From DASXMR01 sp036495525 (GTDB taxonomy: Bacteria; Actinomycetota; Actinomycetes; Streptosporangiales; Streptosporangiaceae), in assembly GCA_036495525.1 (NCBI GenBank), contig DASXMR010000074.1:1-31033 (forward strand): a stretch of 31,033 nt of DNA, read 5' to 3'. The notes beneath the pieces are model-generated. The model ran no database searches. It was given only the letters and a program-made list of their open reading frames with translations, and was not told where the DNA came from. Both the position numbers and the translations under genes were made by a program. Numbering within the stretch: position 1 is the first letter of the stretch; every line of letters begins with the position of its first letter. Shown piece after piece: positions 15,281 to 23,783 of this stretch.

Positions 15281-16180
15281 GTGCGCGTAGCAATCACCGG
15301 ATCCACGGGGCTGATCGGCACCGCCCTGGCAGCGAGCCTGCGCGGCGACGACGTCGACGTGATCCGGCTGGTCCGCCGCCCCCCTGCCGGTGCTGCGGAG
15401 CTCCACTGGGATCCGGTGGCGCCCGGCGGCGGGCTCGACCAGGCTGCGCTCGCCGGGATCGATGCGGTCGTGCACTTGTCGGGCGCACCCGTCGCGCCCC
15501 GGCCGTGGACGGCGGCGCGCCGGCAGGTACTGCGGTCCAGCCGGATCGACAGCACCGCGGCGCTGGTTGCGGCCATGCTGGCGGCGCCCGGCCCGCCGCC
15601 TGTGCTGCTCGCCGCCTCGGCTGTCGGCTGGTATGGCGACACCGGCGACCGCGCAGTGGATGAGTCAGCGCCGAATGGCCCCGGTTTCCTCGCCACGCTC
15701 GTGCGCGACTGGGAGGCCGCCGCCGCGCCTGCCAGCGCCGCCGGCATCCGGGTCGTGCATCTGCGCTCCGGCATCGTGCTCTCGCGCCGGGGCGGGATGC
15801 TGCCGCCGCTGCTCGTGCCGTTCCGGCTTGGCCTCGGCGCACGGTTCGGATCTGGCCGACAGTACGTCAGCTGGATCTCTCTCACCGACCACATCCGCGC
15901 GCTGCGCTTCCTGCTGGACCAGCCCGACCTGACCGGCCCGGTCAACCTGACCGCGCCCGAGCCTGCCACCAACGCCGAGCTGACCAGCGCTCTCGCGACC
16001 GCGGTGCACCGGCCCGCCGTGCTGCGGATTCCCGAGGTGGTGCTGCGCACAGCGCTCGGCGAGATGGCCGGCGAACTGGTCGGCAGCGGCCGGGTCCGCC
16101 CCGCCCGGCTTGAACAGGCTGGCTTCACCTTCACGCACCGCGACGTCACGACTGGCGTGCTGGCCGCGCTCCGCGACTGA
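15281..16180 (+). CDS. TIGR01777 family NAD(P)-dependent epimerase/SDR protein
   Basis: A 299-residue cytosolic protein with an N-terminal Rossmann motif GSTGLIG (residues 7-13). HLSGAPVAPRPWTAARRQ and SSRIDSTAALVAAM follow, then AVGWYGDTGDRAVDESAP, all characteristic of the YfcH/SDR39U1-like TIGR01777 family. The C-terminus (RPARLEQAGFTFTHRDVTTGVLAAL) is the DUF1731 domain. The substrate of the family is not established. The GTG start has GGGAG 6 nt upstream. It lies 188 nt after sucB; this gene is often found beside sucB or lipB in actinomycetes (from memory), hinting at a link with lipoate-dependent metabolism. That gap shows only weak dyad symmetry and no clear gene. Confidence 0.88.
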   Translation: MRVAITGSTGLIGTALAASLRGDDVDVIRLVRRPPAGAAELHWDPVAPGGGLDQAALAGIDAVVHLSGAPVAPRPWTAARRQVLRSSRIDSTAALVAAMLAAPGPPPVLLAASAVGWYGDTGDRAVDESAPNGPGFLATLVRDWEAAAAPASAAGIRVVHLRSGIVLSRRGGMLPPLLVPFRLGLGARFGSGRQYVSWISLTDHIRALRFLLDQPDLTGPVNLTAPEPATNAELTSALATAVHRPAVLRIPEVVLRTALGEMAGELVGSGRVRPARLEQAGFTFTHRDVTTGVLAALRD

Positions 16181-16244
16181 GCCCCCGGCTGGCGGCCGCC
16201 GATACTTCCAAGCAACGCGGCTGCCGAGCCGACACTATGGAGCG

Positions 16245-18080
16245 GTGAACGGGCACCCCTGCAGCTCCGGCCGCGACCGGCGTTTCGCAACGGTCGCCTG
16301 GCAGGCAAGCAAGCCGCTGACCATTGCCGCAGCGGCAGACACTCTTGCGATGATCGTCGCGCCGGTGGCCGTCATCATCGTAATCGGGCGGGTTGTATCC
16401 GCCCTGCCCGCAGCCGCAGCGGCTGGCGCCGGATCACACCAGGCGGCCAGGCTGCTGGTGCTCGCGGTGGTGGCCGGCGTGCTGGTCGCAGTGCAGTGGC
16501 TGGCGGCCTCCGCGCGCGAGCCGGTCTGCAGTGCGCTCGGCGAGCGTGTCAACAACCGCCTGGCGGCCGGGCTGATGGCCGCGGTCATGGCGCCGCCGGG
16601 CGTCGCCCACCTGGAGAACCCGGCGACCGTCGACCTGATCGCCGTCGGCCGGGATACGTTCGCGCAGTTCATGCGGCCAGGGCGGCTAGCGGTCGAGCTG
16701 ACGGCGCTCATCCCGGCCAGGGTGCTGATGGTGGCCGCTGCCGTGGTGCTGACTACCCTGGCGTGGCCGCTCGGACCGCTGTTCCTCGCGGCCGTGCTGT
16801 GGGCCGAGCACGAGGGCCGGGAGGTGGCCCGCGACGCGGCGCAAACGCACTACGGGTCGACGCAGTCAGCCCGCCGGAAGGAGTACTACCTCGGCCTCGG
16901 CACCGGCGCGGAGGCGGCCAAGGAGGTGCGTGTCTTTGGCCTGCCTGGTTTCCTGCTGGACGGCTACCAGCGGAACTGGTCGAGGTCGCATCAGGCAGCG
17001 TCGCAGCGCAGCGGGCGGCAGTTCCTCGCCGTCACCGCGCTGGTGACGGTGTGCGCCGGGGTCATCGGCTGGCTGTGTTATCAGGGCTCGCGAGGTGCGG
17101 TCAGTATCGGCCAGGCTGTCGTCTGCGGCCAGGCGACGCTGCTCGGCCTGACCGCGCTCGGCAGCGCCAGCCTGTCCCAGGTGCGCACCGAGCTCGCCCG
17201 CCAGGCGCTGGCCAGGCATGACAGCGCCGTGGCGGCCACTAAGCCGGCCACCGCCGAGTCGGCGCATGACTCCTGCGGTCTCGTACTGCCGCCTGCCAGC
17301 CCGTCCGTCGCCATCACGTTCGAGCACGTCAGCTTCGCCTACCCCGGCAGCGGCACCAGCGTGCTGCACGACCTGAACCTAACCATCGAGGCCGGGCAGT
17401 CTCTGGCCATCGTCGGCGACAACGGCGTCGGCAAGACCACGCTGCTGAAGCTGCTGTGCGGACTGTACCCGCCAGCCGGCGGGCGGGTCCTGGTGGACGG
17501 GACCGACCTGGCCTCGCTGGACCTGCCGCGATGGCAGCGGCATGTCGCCGCGGTGTTCCAGGACAGCGCGCGTTTCGAACTGCCGGCGATGCAGAACGTC
17601 GGCTTCGGCGCGGTCGAGCACGCCACCGACCTGGCGGGGGTAGTGGCAGCGGCGGAGCTGGCCGACGCGAGCGGCCTGGTCGCTCGCCTGGACCACGGCT
17701 GGGACACCGTCTTGTCCACTCAGTATCTGCACGGCACCGATCTGTCTGGCGGCGAGTGGCAGCGGCTGGCGCTGGCGCGTGCGCTGTTCGCGGTCCGGCA
17801 TGGCGCCCGTGTGCTCATCCTGGACGAGCCGGCCGCGCAACTGGACGCCCGCGCCGAGGCACGGCTCTACCAGCGCTTCCTCGACCTGACCCGGGGCGTG
17901 ACGGCGATCGTGGTGTCGCACAGGTTCTCCACCGTGCGGCTGGCCAGTCACATCGTGGTGGTGCACGACGGCCGCGTGACCGAGCAGGGCAGCCATGACG
18001 AGCTGGTGGCGGCCGACGGCTACTACGCGCGGATGTTCACCCTGCAGGCCGCCAGCTACGAGCTGGACGACCCGTGCTGA
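16245..18080 (+). CDS. ABC exporter half-transporter (membrane domain + ATPase), first of a pair
   Basis: A 611-residue protein: six-helix membrane domain (about 20-330) fused to an ABC ATPase. Walker A GDNGVGKTT is at about 391-399, the Q-loop in AVFQDSARFEL, signature LSGGE at about 500-504, Walker B VLILDEP with Asp527/Glu528, and H-loop His559. All ATPase residues look intact. The start at GTG 16245 gives normal exporter length; the frame is open back to 16110 but would overlap the SDR gene. The GTG overlaps no good Shine-Dalgarno, so the start is moderately sure. The last 7 bp overlap the second transporter gene, implying a heterodimer. The FQDxxRFEL Q-loop style resembles exporters found in lanthipeptide/RiPP clusters, but no precursor or modification enzyme is recognisable nearby. 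Confidence 0.87.
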   Translation: MNGHPCSSGRDRRFATVAWQASKPLTIAAAADTLAMIVAPVAVIIVIGRVVSALPAAAAAGAGSHQAARLLVLAVVAGVLVAVQWLAASAREPVCSALGERVNNRLAAGLMAAVMAPPGVAHLENPATVDLIAVGRDTFAQFMRPGRLAVELTALIPARVLMVAAAVVLTTLAWPLGPLFLAAVLWAEHEGREVARDAAQTHYGSTQSARRKEYYLGLGTGAEAAKEVRVFGLPGFLLDGYQRNWSRSHQAASQRSGRQFLAVTALVTVCAGVIGWLCYQGSRGAVSIGQAVVCGQATLLGLTALGSASLSQVRTELARQALARHDSAVAATKPATAESAHDSCGLVLPPASPSVAITFEHVSFAYPGSGTSVLHDLNLTIEAGQSLAIVGDNGVGKTTLLKLLCGLYPPAGGRVLVDGTDLASLDLPRWQRHVAAVFQDSARFELPAMQNVGFGAVEHATDLAGVVAAAELADASGLVARLDHGWDTVLSTQYLHGTDLSGGEWQRLALARALFAVRHGARVLILDEPAAQLDARAEARLYQRFLDLTRGVTAIVVSHRFSTVRLASHIVVVHDGRVTEQGSHDELVAADGYYARMFTLQAASYELDDPC

Positions 18081-19849
18081 CCGCGATAGGCGTGCTGTGG
18101 TCGCTGGCGGCCGAAAGCAAGCGCGCGACCTTCATCGGGCACGTACTGGTAGCGATCGCCGGCGTGCTCGCTGCCCTCGCCCTCGCGCTCGGCCTTCGTC
18201 CACTGATCAATGGCATCTACGCCAGAGACCTCGGCGAGACGGCGGTCGGCGGCATCGTCTGCCTGGCCGCCATCATCGTCCTGGTTTTCAGCCCGCTCGC
18301 CCAGCGTGCGTTCGAGGCACGCAACATCGAGATGATGATCAAAGCGGCGGAGCAGCGCATTCTCCGGCTCACCGCGGGCGCACCCGGCCTGAGCCAGTTC
18401 GAGGACCCGGCCAACTGGGACCGGCTGCAGGTGCTGCAGCGCAGCTTCACCGACCTGCTGATGGGCACGTTCGGCGTATTCGTGCTGCCGGTCGTGGCGG
18501 CCGAGCTGATCATCGCCACCGTCGTGCTCGCCACGCTCGCGCCAGTCCTGCTCGTGCTGCCACTGATCGTCGTGCCCGTGGTCTGGCTCCAGGGGTGGGC
18601 GCAGCGGATCGCCCTAGCCGCCGACCAGGACTCGGCCGCCGACACGCGTGTCGGCGCCAGCCTGTTTATCCTCGCCACGTCGCCGCGGCCAGCCGCCGAG
18701 ATCCGGGTGTACGGACTCGCCGGGACGCTGCTGGCGCTGCACGCGCGCTTCACCGGACGCGCCAGCCGCCGCAAGGAACGGGCCGCTGCGGCTGCGCTGG
18801 CCGTGCGTGCGAGCGGCAATCTGCTGCTGGCCGCCGCCTACACCGCCGCCGTGGTCACGGTTCTGCGCTCGGCGCTCGCTGGCCACCGCTCCCCCGGCGA
18901 CGTGGCGCTGACGCTGAGCCTGGCCGGTGTGCTCGTCGGTGCGGCCGCGGTCAGCTCACAGTTCTCCGCGGTGATCGCCCGGGCAGTCGCGGTTGCCAGG
19001 AACTACCGCGACCTGGCTGACGAGTTCCGCCCGACCGGGCCGCCATCGGCGGCCGGCCCGGTCGCTCCGCCGATGCACCTGACCGAGGGCATCCGGCTCA
19101 CCGACGTCAGCTTCCGCTATCCGGCCGGGTCGCTCGCGCTGTCCGGGATCAGCGCGGCGCTGCCAGCTGGCTCGGTCGTGGCGCTTGTCGGCGAGAACGG
19201 CGCAGGCAAGACCACGCTGGTGAAGCTGCTGACCCGGATGTATGAGCCCGACAGCGGTCAGATCCTGCTCGATGGCCGGGACATCTCCGGGTATGACCTG
19301 GACGCCTACCGGCGGCAGCTGACGGCGTCCTTCCAGGACTACGTGCGCTTCGAACTGCGCGCCGGGAGGTCGGTCGGTGTGGGCGACCTGGCACGGCTGG
19401 ACGACGAGGCCGCGGTGCAGGCCGCCATCGCTGGGGCGCGTGCTGCCTTCGCCGCTGAACTGCCGCAGGGCCTGGCCACGCAGCTGGGCAGTGACTGGGA
19501 GGGCGGCGTCGAGCTATCCGGCGGCCAGTGGCAGAAGCTGGCGATAGCCCGGGCGATGATGCGGGACAAGGCACTGCTGACGGTCTTCGACGAACCCACC
19601 GCGGCGCTCGACCCGCAGTCGGAATACCAGATATTCCAGCAGGTCGCCGGGCACTCGCGGGCCAGTCGTGCGCACGGCCACATCACACTGCTGGTGTCAC
19701 ACCGGTTCTCTACCGTCCGGATGGCCGACCTCATCCTGGTGCTCGCCGGGGGAACGCTGGTCGAGCAGGGCAGCCACGCCGAACTGATGACGGCCCGCGG
19801 CCTGTACGCGGAGCTCTACACGCTCCAGGCCCGCGCCTACGCGACCTGA
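18074..19849 (+). CDS. ABC exporter half-transporter, second of a pair
   Basis: A 591-residue fused membrane/ATPase protein starting at GTG 18074 inside the end of the preceding gene. Hydrophobic helices span about 20-310. The ATPase has Walker A GENGAGKTT (373-381), Q-loop Gln421 in SFQDYVRFEL, signature LSGGQ (481-485), Walker B Asp506/Glu507 in VFDEPTAALD, and H-loop His543. Neither partner shows a degenerate ATP site, so this pair is not the asymmetric type with one dead site. Together they probably export a peptide, lipid or drug; the substrate is unknown. The gene ends 12 nt from the convergent acetyltransferase gene. Confidence 0.9.
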   Translation: MLTAIGVLWSLAAESKRATFIGHVLVAIAGVLAALALALGLRPLINGIYARDLGETAVGGIVCLAAIIVLVFSPLAQRAFEARNIEMMIKAAEQRILRLTAGAPGLSQFEDPANWDRLQVLQRSFTDLLMGTFGVFVLPVVAAELIIATVVLATLAPVLLVLPLIVVPVVWLQGWAQRIALAADQDSAADTRVGASLFILATSPRPAAEIRVYGLAGTLLALHARFTGRASRRKERAAAAALAVRASGNLLLAAAYTAAVVTVLRSALAGHRSPGDVALTLSLAGVLVGAAAVSSQFSAVIARAVAVARNYRDLADEFRPTGPPSAAGPVAPPMHLTEGIRLTDVSFRYPAGSLALSGISAALPAGSVVALVGENGAGKTTLVKLLTRMYEPDSGQILLDGRDISGYDLDAYRRQLTASFQDYVRFELRAGRSVGVGDLARLDDEAAVQAAIAGARAAFAAELPQGLATQLGSDWEGGVELSGGQWQKLAIARAMMRDKALLTVFDEPTAALDPQSEYQIFQQVAGHSRASRAHGHITLLVSHRFSTVRMADLILVLAGGTLVEQGSHAELMTARGLYAELYTLQARAYAT

Positions 19850-19861
19850 CCCACAGGCCAG

Positions 19862-20404
19862 CTAGTCGCGGCGGCTGGCCGAAAGGTCGCGCACCAGCAG
19901 GTCCAGCACTGGCTCGCCGCCACCGCGGGTGCGGGCCACCTTGCGCCAGCCCCAGCTGCGGAACGCGTGCTGCGCGGCGGTCGCGTCCGGTGCGACTGCT
20001 AGGGTCGCCCGCTCTTCGGGGCGGCCAGTCAGGATCTGGTCATGCAGCACCCGGGCCAGGCCCTGCCGGCGCCAGGCGGCACGGACGGCAAGGTCGGTGA
20101 GCGCGAAGGTGCGGCCCGGGTATTCGGCCGTGTCCTGCTCGGGCAGCGCGGTAGTGAGCTGCTTCCACCAGGACGTCGACGGGCGGAGCGGCATGCCTGC
20201 GGAGTAGCCCACCAGGTAGCCGCCATGCCGGACCTCCGCGAGGACGAAACCGGGCTGGCGCCGCCGGACGGCGAACTGGCCGGTGCCGGGCACGCCGGTC
20301 TCGGCCTGGCCGTAGATCTCGTGGTGCAGCGCCACGAACTCGTCCTCCGCCGCTGCCACCTGCCCACCATCAAGCAGCCGGAACGTGACGTCAGACGCGG
20401 GCAT
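19862..20404 (-). CDS. GNAT family N-acetyltransferase
   Basis: A 180-residue cytosolic protein. The acetyl-CoA-binding motif A is LTDLAVRAAWRRQGLARVLHDQIL, with RRQGLA at about 112-117. The preceding strand is GYLVGYSAGMPL, and the C-terminal ATAAQHAFRSWGWRKVAR is the usual 'neighbour' motif B region. The substrate (amine on antibiotic, protein or metabolite) cannot be predicted. It is the last gene of a probable minus-strand operon: its ATG begins 7 nt after the stop of the membrane protein, downstream of the P450. It converges with the ABC pair. Confidence 0.83.
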   Translation of the reverse strand: MPASDVTFRLLDGGQVAAAEDEFVALHHEIYGQAETGVPGTGQFAVRRRQPGFVLAEVRHGGYLVGYSAGMPLRPSTSWWKQLTTALPEQDTAEYPGRTFALTDLAVRAAWRRQGLARVLHDQILTGRPEERATLAVAPDATAAQHAFRSWGWRKVARTRGGGEPVLDLLVRDLSASRRD

Positions 20405-20411
20405 AGCGCCG

Positions 20412-21068
20412 TCAGGCTACCCGGCCCTGACCGGCGTCCAGTTCGCGCGCCGCGTGCTGCTCGTCCGCTGCCACGTCCGGCTCGAGCAGCAGGTCGCCGA
20501 ACGGCCGGCCGACCGCGCCGGCCAGCGGCGTGTGCCGCAGCCGCTGCGGCGGTCCGGCGTCACCCTGGAATCTGCGCATCAGCGTGTTGCTAGTGCGCAG
20601 CAGCCGGCGCGCGGTGAGGATCGCCAACGCCGCCAGTGGCAGCTCGACCACCAGCGCGGTCAGCAGGCTGAGCCAGAATCCGCTGGTCCTGGCGTCCAGC
20701 GTGACATCGAACCAGGCATCGCAGCAGAGCAGCGTCGCCAGCACGATGAGACAAACGATCACGATCTGGCGGCGGCGCCAGAACGCCCATCCGGTTACCG
20801 CGAACGCGGCAAGCAGCGCCACGTCGAATCCCACCCAGGCGCCCCGCCAGCCGCCAGCGCGGTAATACCGCGGCAGCGTGTCGGCCAGCAGTCCGGTCCA
20901 GGCGGCCAGAGCCACGCAGCAGACAGCGATAGCCGCCAGCACCAGCCGGCGCCGGCGCTCGCCGACCCTGGCGGCAGCCATGTCCTGCTTGTCCAGCGCT
21001 GCCAGCGCACGGCGCAGGCGCAGCCGGTCGTGCGGACTCATCCGCCGCAGATCCGCCTCATCGAACAT
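20412..21068 (-). CDS. Hypothetical four-helix membrane protein
   Basis: 218 residues from the ATG at 21068. An acidic/basic N-terminus (FDEADLRRMSPHDRLRLRRALAALD) is followed by four hydrophobic segments (about residues 47-64, 75-93, 98-115 and 128-150) and a hydrophilic tail. I do not recognise the family, and no catalytic motif is seen. The frame is open further upstream to 21317, but that stretch overlaps the P450 coding region and is Arg/Ser-rich, so it is rejected. A G-rich site precedes the ATG. It sits 76 nt after the P450 and 7 nt before the GNAT gene, so co-transcription is likely. Confidence 0.72.
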   Translation of the reverse strand: MFDEADLRRMSPHDRLRLRRALAALDKQDMAAARVGERRRRLVLAAIAVCCVALAAWTGLLADTLPRYYRAGGWRGAWVGFDVALLAAFAVTGWAFWRRRQIVIVCLIVLATLLCCDAWFDVTLDARTSGFWLSLLTALVVELPLAALAILTARRLLRTSNTLMRRFQGDAGPPQRLRHTPLAGAVGRPFGDLLLEPDVAADEQHAARELDAGQGRVA

Positions 21069-21144
21069 GGCAGCACCCCCGGCTTCTTTATCCCCGCAAA
21101 TAGGGCGGGGCATTCCCGCGGACGGCGCAATAGTGACAGGACTC

Positions 21145-22356
21145 TCACCCGACCGTGATCGGCAGCTCGTCGAACCCCCGCAGCAGGAGTGTCTCCCGCC
21201 GGACCGGCGCGCCCGCCGCGGCAATGGCCGGGAAACGGCCGAGCAGACGCGGGAAGGCGACGTTCCCTTCCAATCGGGCCAGCGCTGCACCGATGCAGTA
21301 ATGCGCGCCGGCGCCAAAGCTGAGCGGAGCGCCCTCGGCGCGCAGCGGGTCGAACCGGTCCGGATGAGTGAATCGGCGCGGGTCCCGGTTGCCGGCCGCG
21401 AGCACAGTCATGACCTCGTCGCCCTCGGTCACCGCAGTATCGCCGATCTTGGTCTCGAAGCCCATCCGGCTAGTGAGCTGGACGGGCGAGTCGTAGCGCA
21501 GCACCTCGTCCACGAAACCTGGCACCGGCGCCGACCCGTCCCGCACCGCGGCGCCCACAGCCGGGTCGCCGAGCAGGACCGCAAGCCCGTTCCCGAGCAG
21601 GTTCGTCGTCGTCTCGAATCCCGCCACCAGCAGCAGCGTCATGTTGTGCAGCAGCTCGGCGTCCGAGAGCCGGCCGTCGTCCGCGTCGCTGATCGCGAGC
21701 AGGTCGCTGATCAGGTCGTCTTGCGGGTGCGCTCGGCGCGTCGCGGCCAGGCCGGTGAAATAGGCCAGCAGCTCGACGGCGGCCGCGTCAATGGACGGCA
21801 TCCGCTCGACATCGCTCAGCTCGAAGATGTCTGCCAGGTTTCTGGCAATCGGCCGGAAGCTCTCCCGGTCCACCTCCGGAATGCCGATGAGCTCGCAGAT
21901 CACCGTGATCGGCAGCAGGTAGGCGAAGTCGTGCATGAACTCCACCGGCGAGCCCTCCGCACCGCGGTCGGCCATCGCGTCGAGCAGGTCGTCGGCGATC
22001 CGCCCGATCGCAGGCTCGAGCCCTGCGACCCGACGCGGGGTGAACGCCTTGGCGAACAGGCTCCGGATCCGGGCGTGCTTGTCGCCGTGGAGGTTCAGCA
22101 GCCAGTCCGCGCCCTGAACCAGGACCGGATGCTCCCGCCATCCCGCCCAGCTCGCGTCCCAGTCTGTCTCGCTGCCCGCCCGGAAAGCCGGATCGCGCAG
22201 CACGGCACTGATCGCGTCGTAGCCGACCACCATCACCGTCGTCGACTGGCCAACCCGAAAACTCTCGCCGAGCTCATGCATCTGCGCGTAGTACGGGTAC
22301 GGGTCGGCCCGCCCGTCCGGCGATACCATCCCGTCAAAGATCTCGTCCGCATCCAT
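21145..22356 (-). CDS. Cytochrome P450 (bacterial class I, CYP105/107-like)
   Basis: A soluble 403-residue monooxygenase. The I-helix is LLLVAGFETTTN (Ala245, Gly246, Glu248, Thr249, Thr250), with Glu in place of the commoner Asp. The K-helix ExxR is Glu284/Arg287 in VDEVLRYDSP, and the heme loop FGAGAHYCIGAALARLE gives Cys354 as thiolate ligand. The HGDKHARIRSLFAKAFTPRRV segment is the usual C-helix region. A ferredoxin and reductase must come from elsewhere; none is adjacent. ATG 22356 (GGGAG 5 nt upstream) is preferred to the in-frame GTG at 22368. The substrate is unknown; it could serve secondary metabolism or catabolism. It heads the operon P450-membrane protein-GNAT and is divergent from lipB across a palindrome-rich gap. 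Confidence 0.94.
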   Translation of the reverse strand: MDADEIFDGMVSPDGRADPYPYYAQMHELGESFRVGQSTTVMVVGYDAISAVLRDPAFRAGSETDWDASWAGWREHPVLVQGADWLLNLHGDKHARIRSLFAKAFTPRRVAGLEPAIGRIADDLLDAMADRGAEGSPVEFMHDFAYLLPITVICELIGIPEVDRESFRPIARNLADIFELSDVERMPSIDAAAVELLAYFTGLAATRRAHPQDDLISDLLAISDADDGRLSDAELLHNMTLLLVAGFETTTNLLGNGLAVLLGDPAVGAAVRDGSAPVPGFVDEVLRYDSPVQLTSRMGFETKIGDTAVTEGDEVMTVLAAGNRDPRRFTHPDRFDPLRAEGAPLSFGAGAHYCIGAALARLEGNVAFPRLLGRFPAIAAAGAPVRRETLLLRGFDELPITVG

Positions 22357-22405
22357 CGGTGCTCCCACTTAGTACCGCAATGCCTGCCCCTTGGCACCTC
22401 GACCA

Positions 22406-22475
22406 TAAGTAGTATCGCGACTTAAAATCAAGCTATATCTCGAGAGAATCAGGGTTATCTCAGGGAGAACCCTGA
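22406..22475. promoter_or_regulatory. Palindrome cluster in the P450/lipB divergent region
   Basis: Four dyads lie in about 70 bp of AT-rich sequence. They are TAAGT-N9-ACTTA (22406-22424), the perfect palindrome TCTCGAGA (22438-22445), TCTC-N3-GAGA (22458-22468), and the strongest, TCAGGGTT-N11-AACCCTGA (22449-22475, 8-bp perfect arms). The last overlaps the likely -35/spacer of lipB. These look like binding sites for one or more dimeric regulators; the regulator is not encoded next door. Confidence 0.5.
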
Positions 22476-22481
22476 CGGGAT

Positions 22482-22487
22482 TAGGCT
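22482..22487 (+). promoter_or_regulatory. Candidate -10 (TAGGCT) of leaderless lipB promoter
   Basis: TAGGCT ends exactly 6 nt before the GTG of lipB. There is no room for a Shine-Dalgarno sequence. Confidence 0.45.
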
Positions 22488-22493
22488 GGGTTC

Positions 22494-23207
22494 GTGCACG
22501 ATCACCTGGTGTTCGCCCGGCTCGGCATGGGCGAGGATGCGACCGACTATCTCGACGCGTGGGACCTGCAGCGGCGGGTGCACGAGCAGCGAGTGCACGG
22601 GCAGGTCCCGGACACGTGCTTGCTCCTGGAGCACCAGGCCGTCTACACCGCCGGCAAGCGCACCGAGCCACAGGACCGGCCGATCGGCGATCCTGGTGCG
22701 CCGGTCATCGAGACCGACCGCGGTGGCAAGATCACCTGGCACGGGCCGGGGCAGCTGGTCGGGTATCCGATCGTGGCCCTCGGTGAGCCGATCGACGTGG
22801 TCGGCTACGTGCGGCTGATCGAGGAAGCCATGATCCGGACCTGCGCGGAGTTCGGCGTCGCGGCCGGACGCGTCGCCGGTCGCAGCGGCGTCTGGCTGCC
22901 TGGCGAGGGTCGCCCCGACCGGAAGGTGGCTGCTCTGGGCATCCGGGTCGCCCGCGGCGTGACGATGCATGGCTTCGCACTCAACTGCGACTGCGACCTG
23001 GCGTGGTACGACCGGATCGTGCCCTGCGGCATCTCCGACGCGTCCGTCACCTCGCTGACGGCCGAGACCGGCCGCCAGATCACCGTCGCCGACGTGCTGC
23101 CGGTGGCGCAGCGCCACCTCGCCGACGTGCTCGGCGCGACCAGTGTCGAGGTCGTTGACGGACTGCCGGCGATGGCCCCAGCGGCCCCTGCTGTCCCGGC
23201 GGCGTGA
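22494..23207 (+). CDS. lipB: Lipoyl(octanoyl) transferase
   Basis: A 237-residue cytosolic enzyme that moves octanoyl from acyl carrier protein to lipoyl domains such as that of SucB. Motifs RGGKITWHGPGQLVGYP (about 76-92), KVAALGIRVARGVTMHGFALN (from Lys144) and IVPCGI (Cys178) give the Lys/Cys acyl-transfer dyad of the family. The GTG start is backed by TAGGCT 6 nt upstream. Lipoyl synthase lipA, commonly the next gene in actinomycetes, is absent here; a PPOX flavoprotein gene follows after 30 nt instead. The promoter is shared with a divergent P450 and contains several palindromes. Confidence 0.95.
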   Translation: MHDHLVFARLGMGEDATDYLDAWDLQRRVHEQRVHGQVPDTCLLLEHQAVYTAGKRTEPQDRPIGDPGAPVIETDRGGKITWHGPGQLVGYPIVALGEPIDVVGYVRLIEEAMIRTCAEFGVAAGRVAGRSGVWLPGEGRPDRKVAALGIRVARGVTMHGFALNCDCDLAWYDRIVPCGISDASVTSLTAETGRQITVADVLPVAQRHLADVLGATSVEVVDGLPAMAPAAPAVPAA

Positions 23208-23237
23208 GCGTGGCCGCCCAGCGCCTGCGGCGTACCG

Positions 23238-23720
23238 ATGGATAGCGAGCAGCGGCGGCAGTTCGTCCGCGATCACCGCACCTGCGTCTTCGGTTACGGC
23301 CGCCAGCAGCACGGCCCGGCCATGACGATCGTGTACTACGCCACGGAAGGCGACGACATCCTCGTCTCGACCATGGCGCCGCGCGGCAAGGCCAGGGCGG
23401 TGCGCCGCGATCCGCGGGTCAGCCTGTGCATCCTGGACGAGAAGTGGCCGCCGACCTACCTGCTCGTCTACGGGACCGCAGTGCTGGAGGAGGACCCGGA
23501 CGCGGGGGCGGACATGCTGGGCCGCGTCATCGAGATCATGGCCGACCAGCCAGTGCCGGCGGAGCGCAAGGCACAGATCGCCGAACTGGCGCGGGAGGAG
23601 CAGCGGGTGGTGATCCGCGTGACGCCCTACGCCACCTTCGAGACGCCGCCGCGGCATGTGCACAAGATGGCAGACATCGACACGCTCTCGCACTGGACGA
23701 GCGCCAGTCTCCCCTGGTAG
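23238..23720 (+). CDS. PPOX-class (pyridoxamine 5'-phosphate oxidase-like) F420/FMN-dependent protein
   Basis: A 160-residue split-barrel flavoprotein. The N-terminal FVRDHRTCVFGYGRQQHGPAMTIVYY, the KARAVRRDPRVSLCILDEKWPPTYLLVYGTA block and the C-terminal helix-strand match PPOX-class F420-dependent oxidoreductases, which are common in actinomycetes. The cofactor (F420 or FMN) and substrate cannot be told from sequence. It starts 30 nt after lipB and may be co-transcribed with it. There is no clear functional link to lipoate. Confidence 0.83.
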   Translation: MDSEQRRQFVRDHRTCVFGYGRQQHGPAMTIVYYATEGDDILVSTMAPRGKARAVRRDPRVSLCILDEKWPPTYLLVYGTAVLEEDPDAGADMLGRVIEIMADQPVPAERKAQIAELAREEQRVVIRVTPYATFETPPRHVHKMADIDTLSHWTSASLPW

Positions 23721-23783
23721 ATCTGGGCCACCAGTACCAGCTCGCCGGCCTGAACGCAGGCGGCCCGCCCCCGGAGGCATTGC

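Noticed and set aside
21069..21317. N-terminal extension of the four-helix membrane protein
   Set aside because: The extension overlaps the P450 coding end on the same strand and is Arg/Ser/Cys-rich; ATG 21068 gives a plausible protein.
20878..22425. 515-codon plus-strand frame opposite the P450
   Set aside because: Antisense shadow; the P450 on the other strand has intact heme, I-helix and ExxR motifs.
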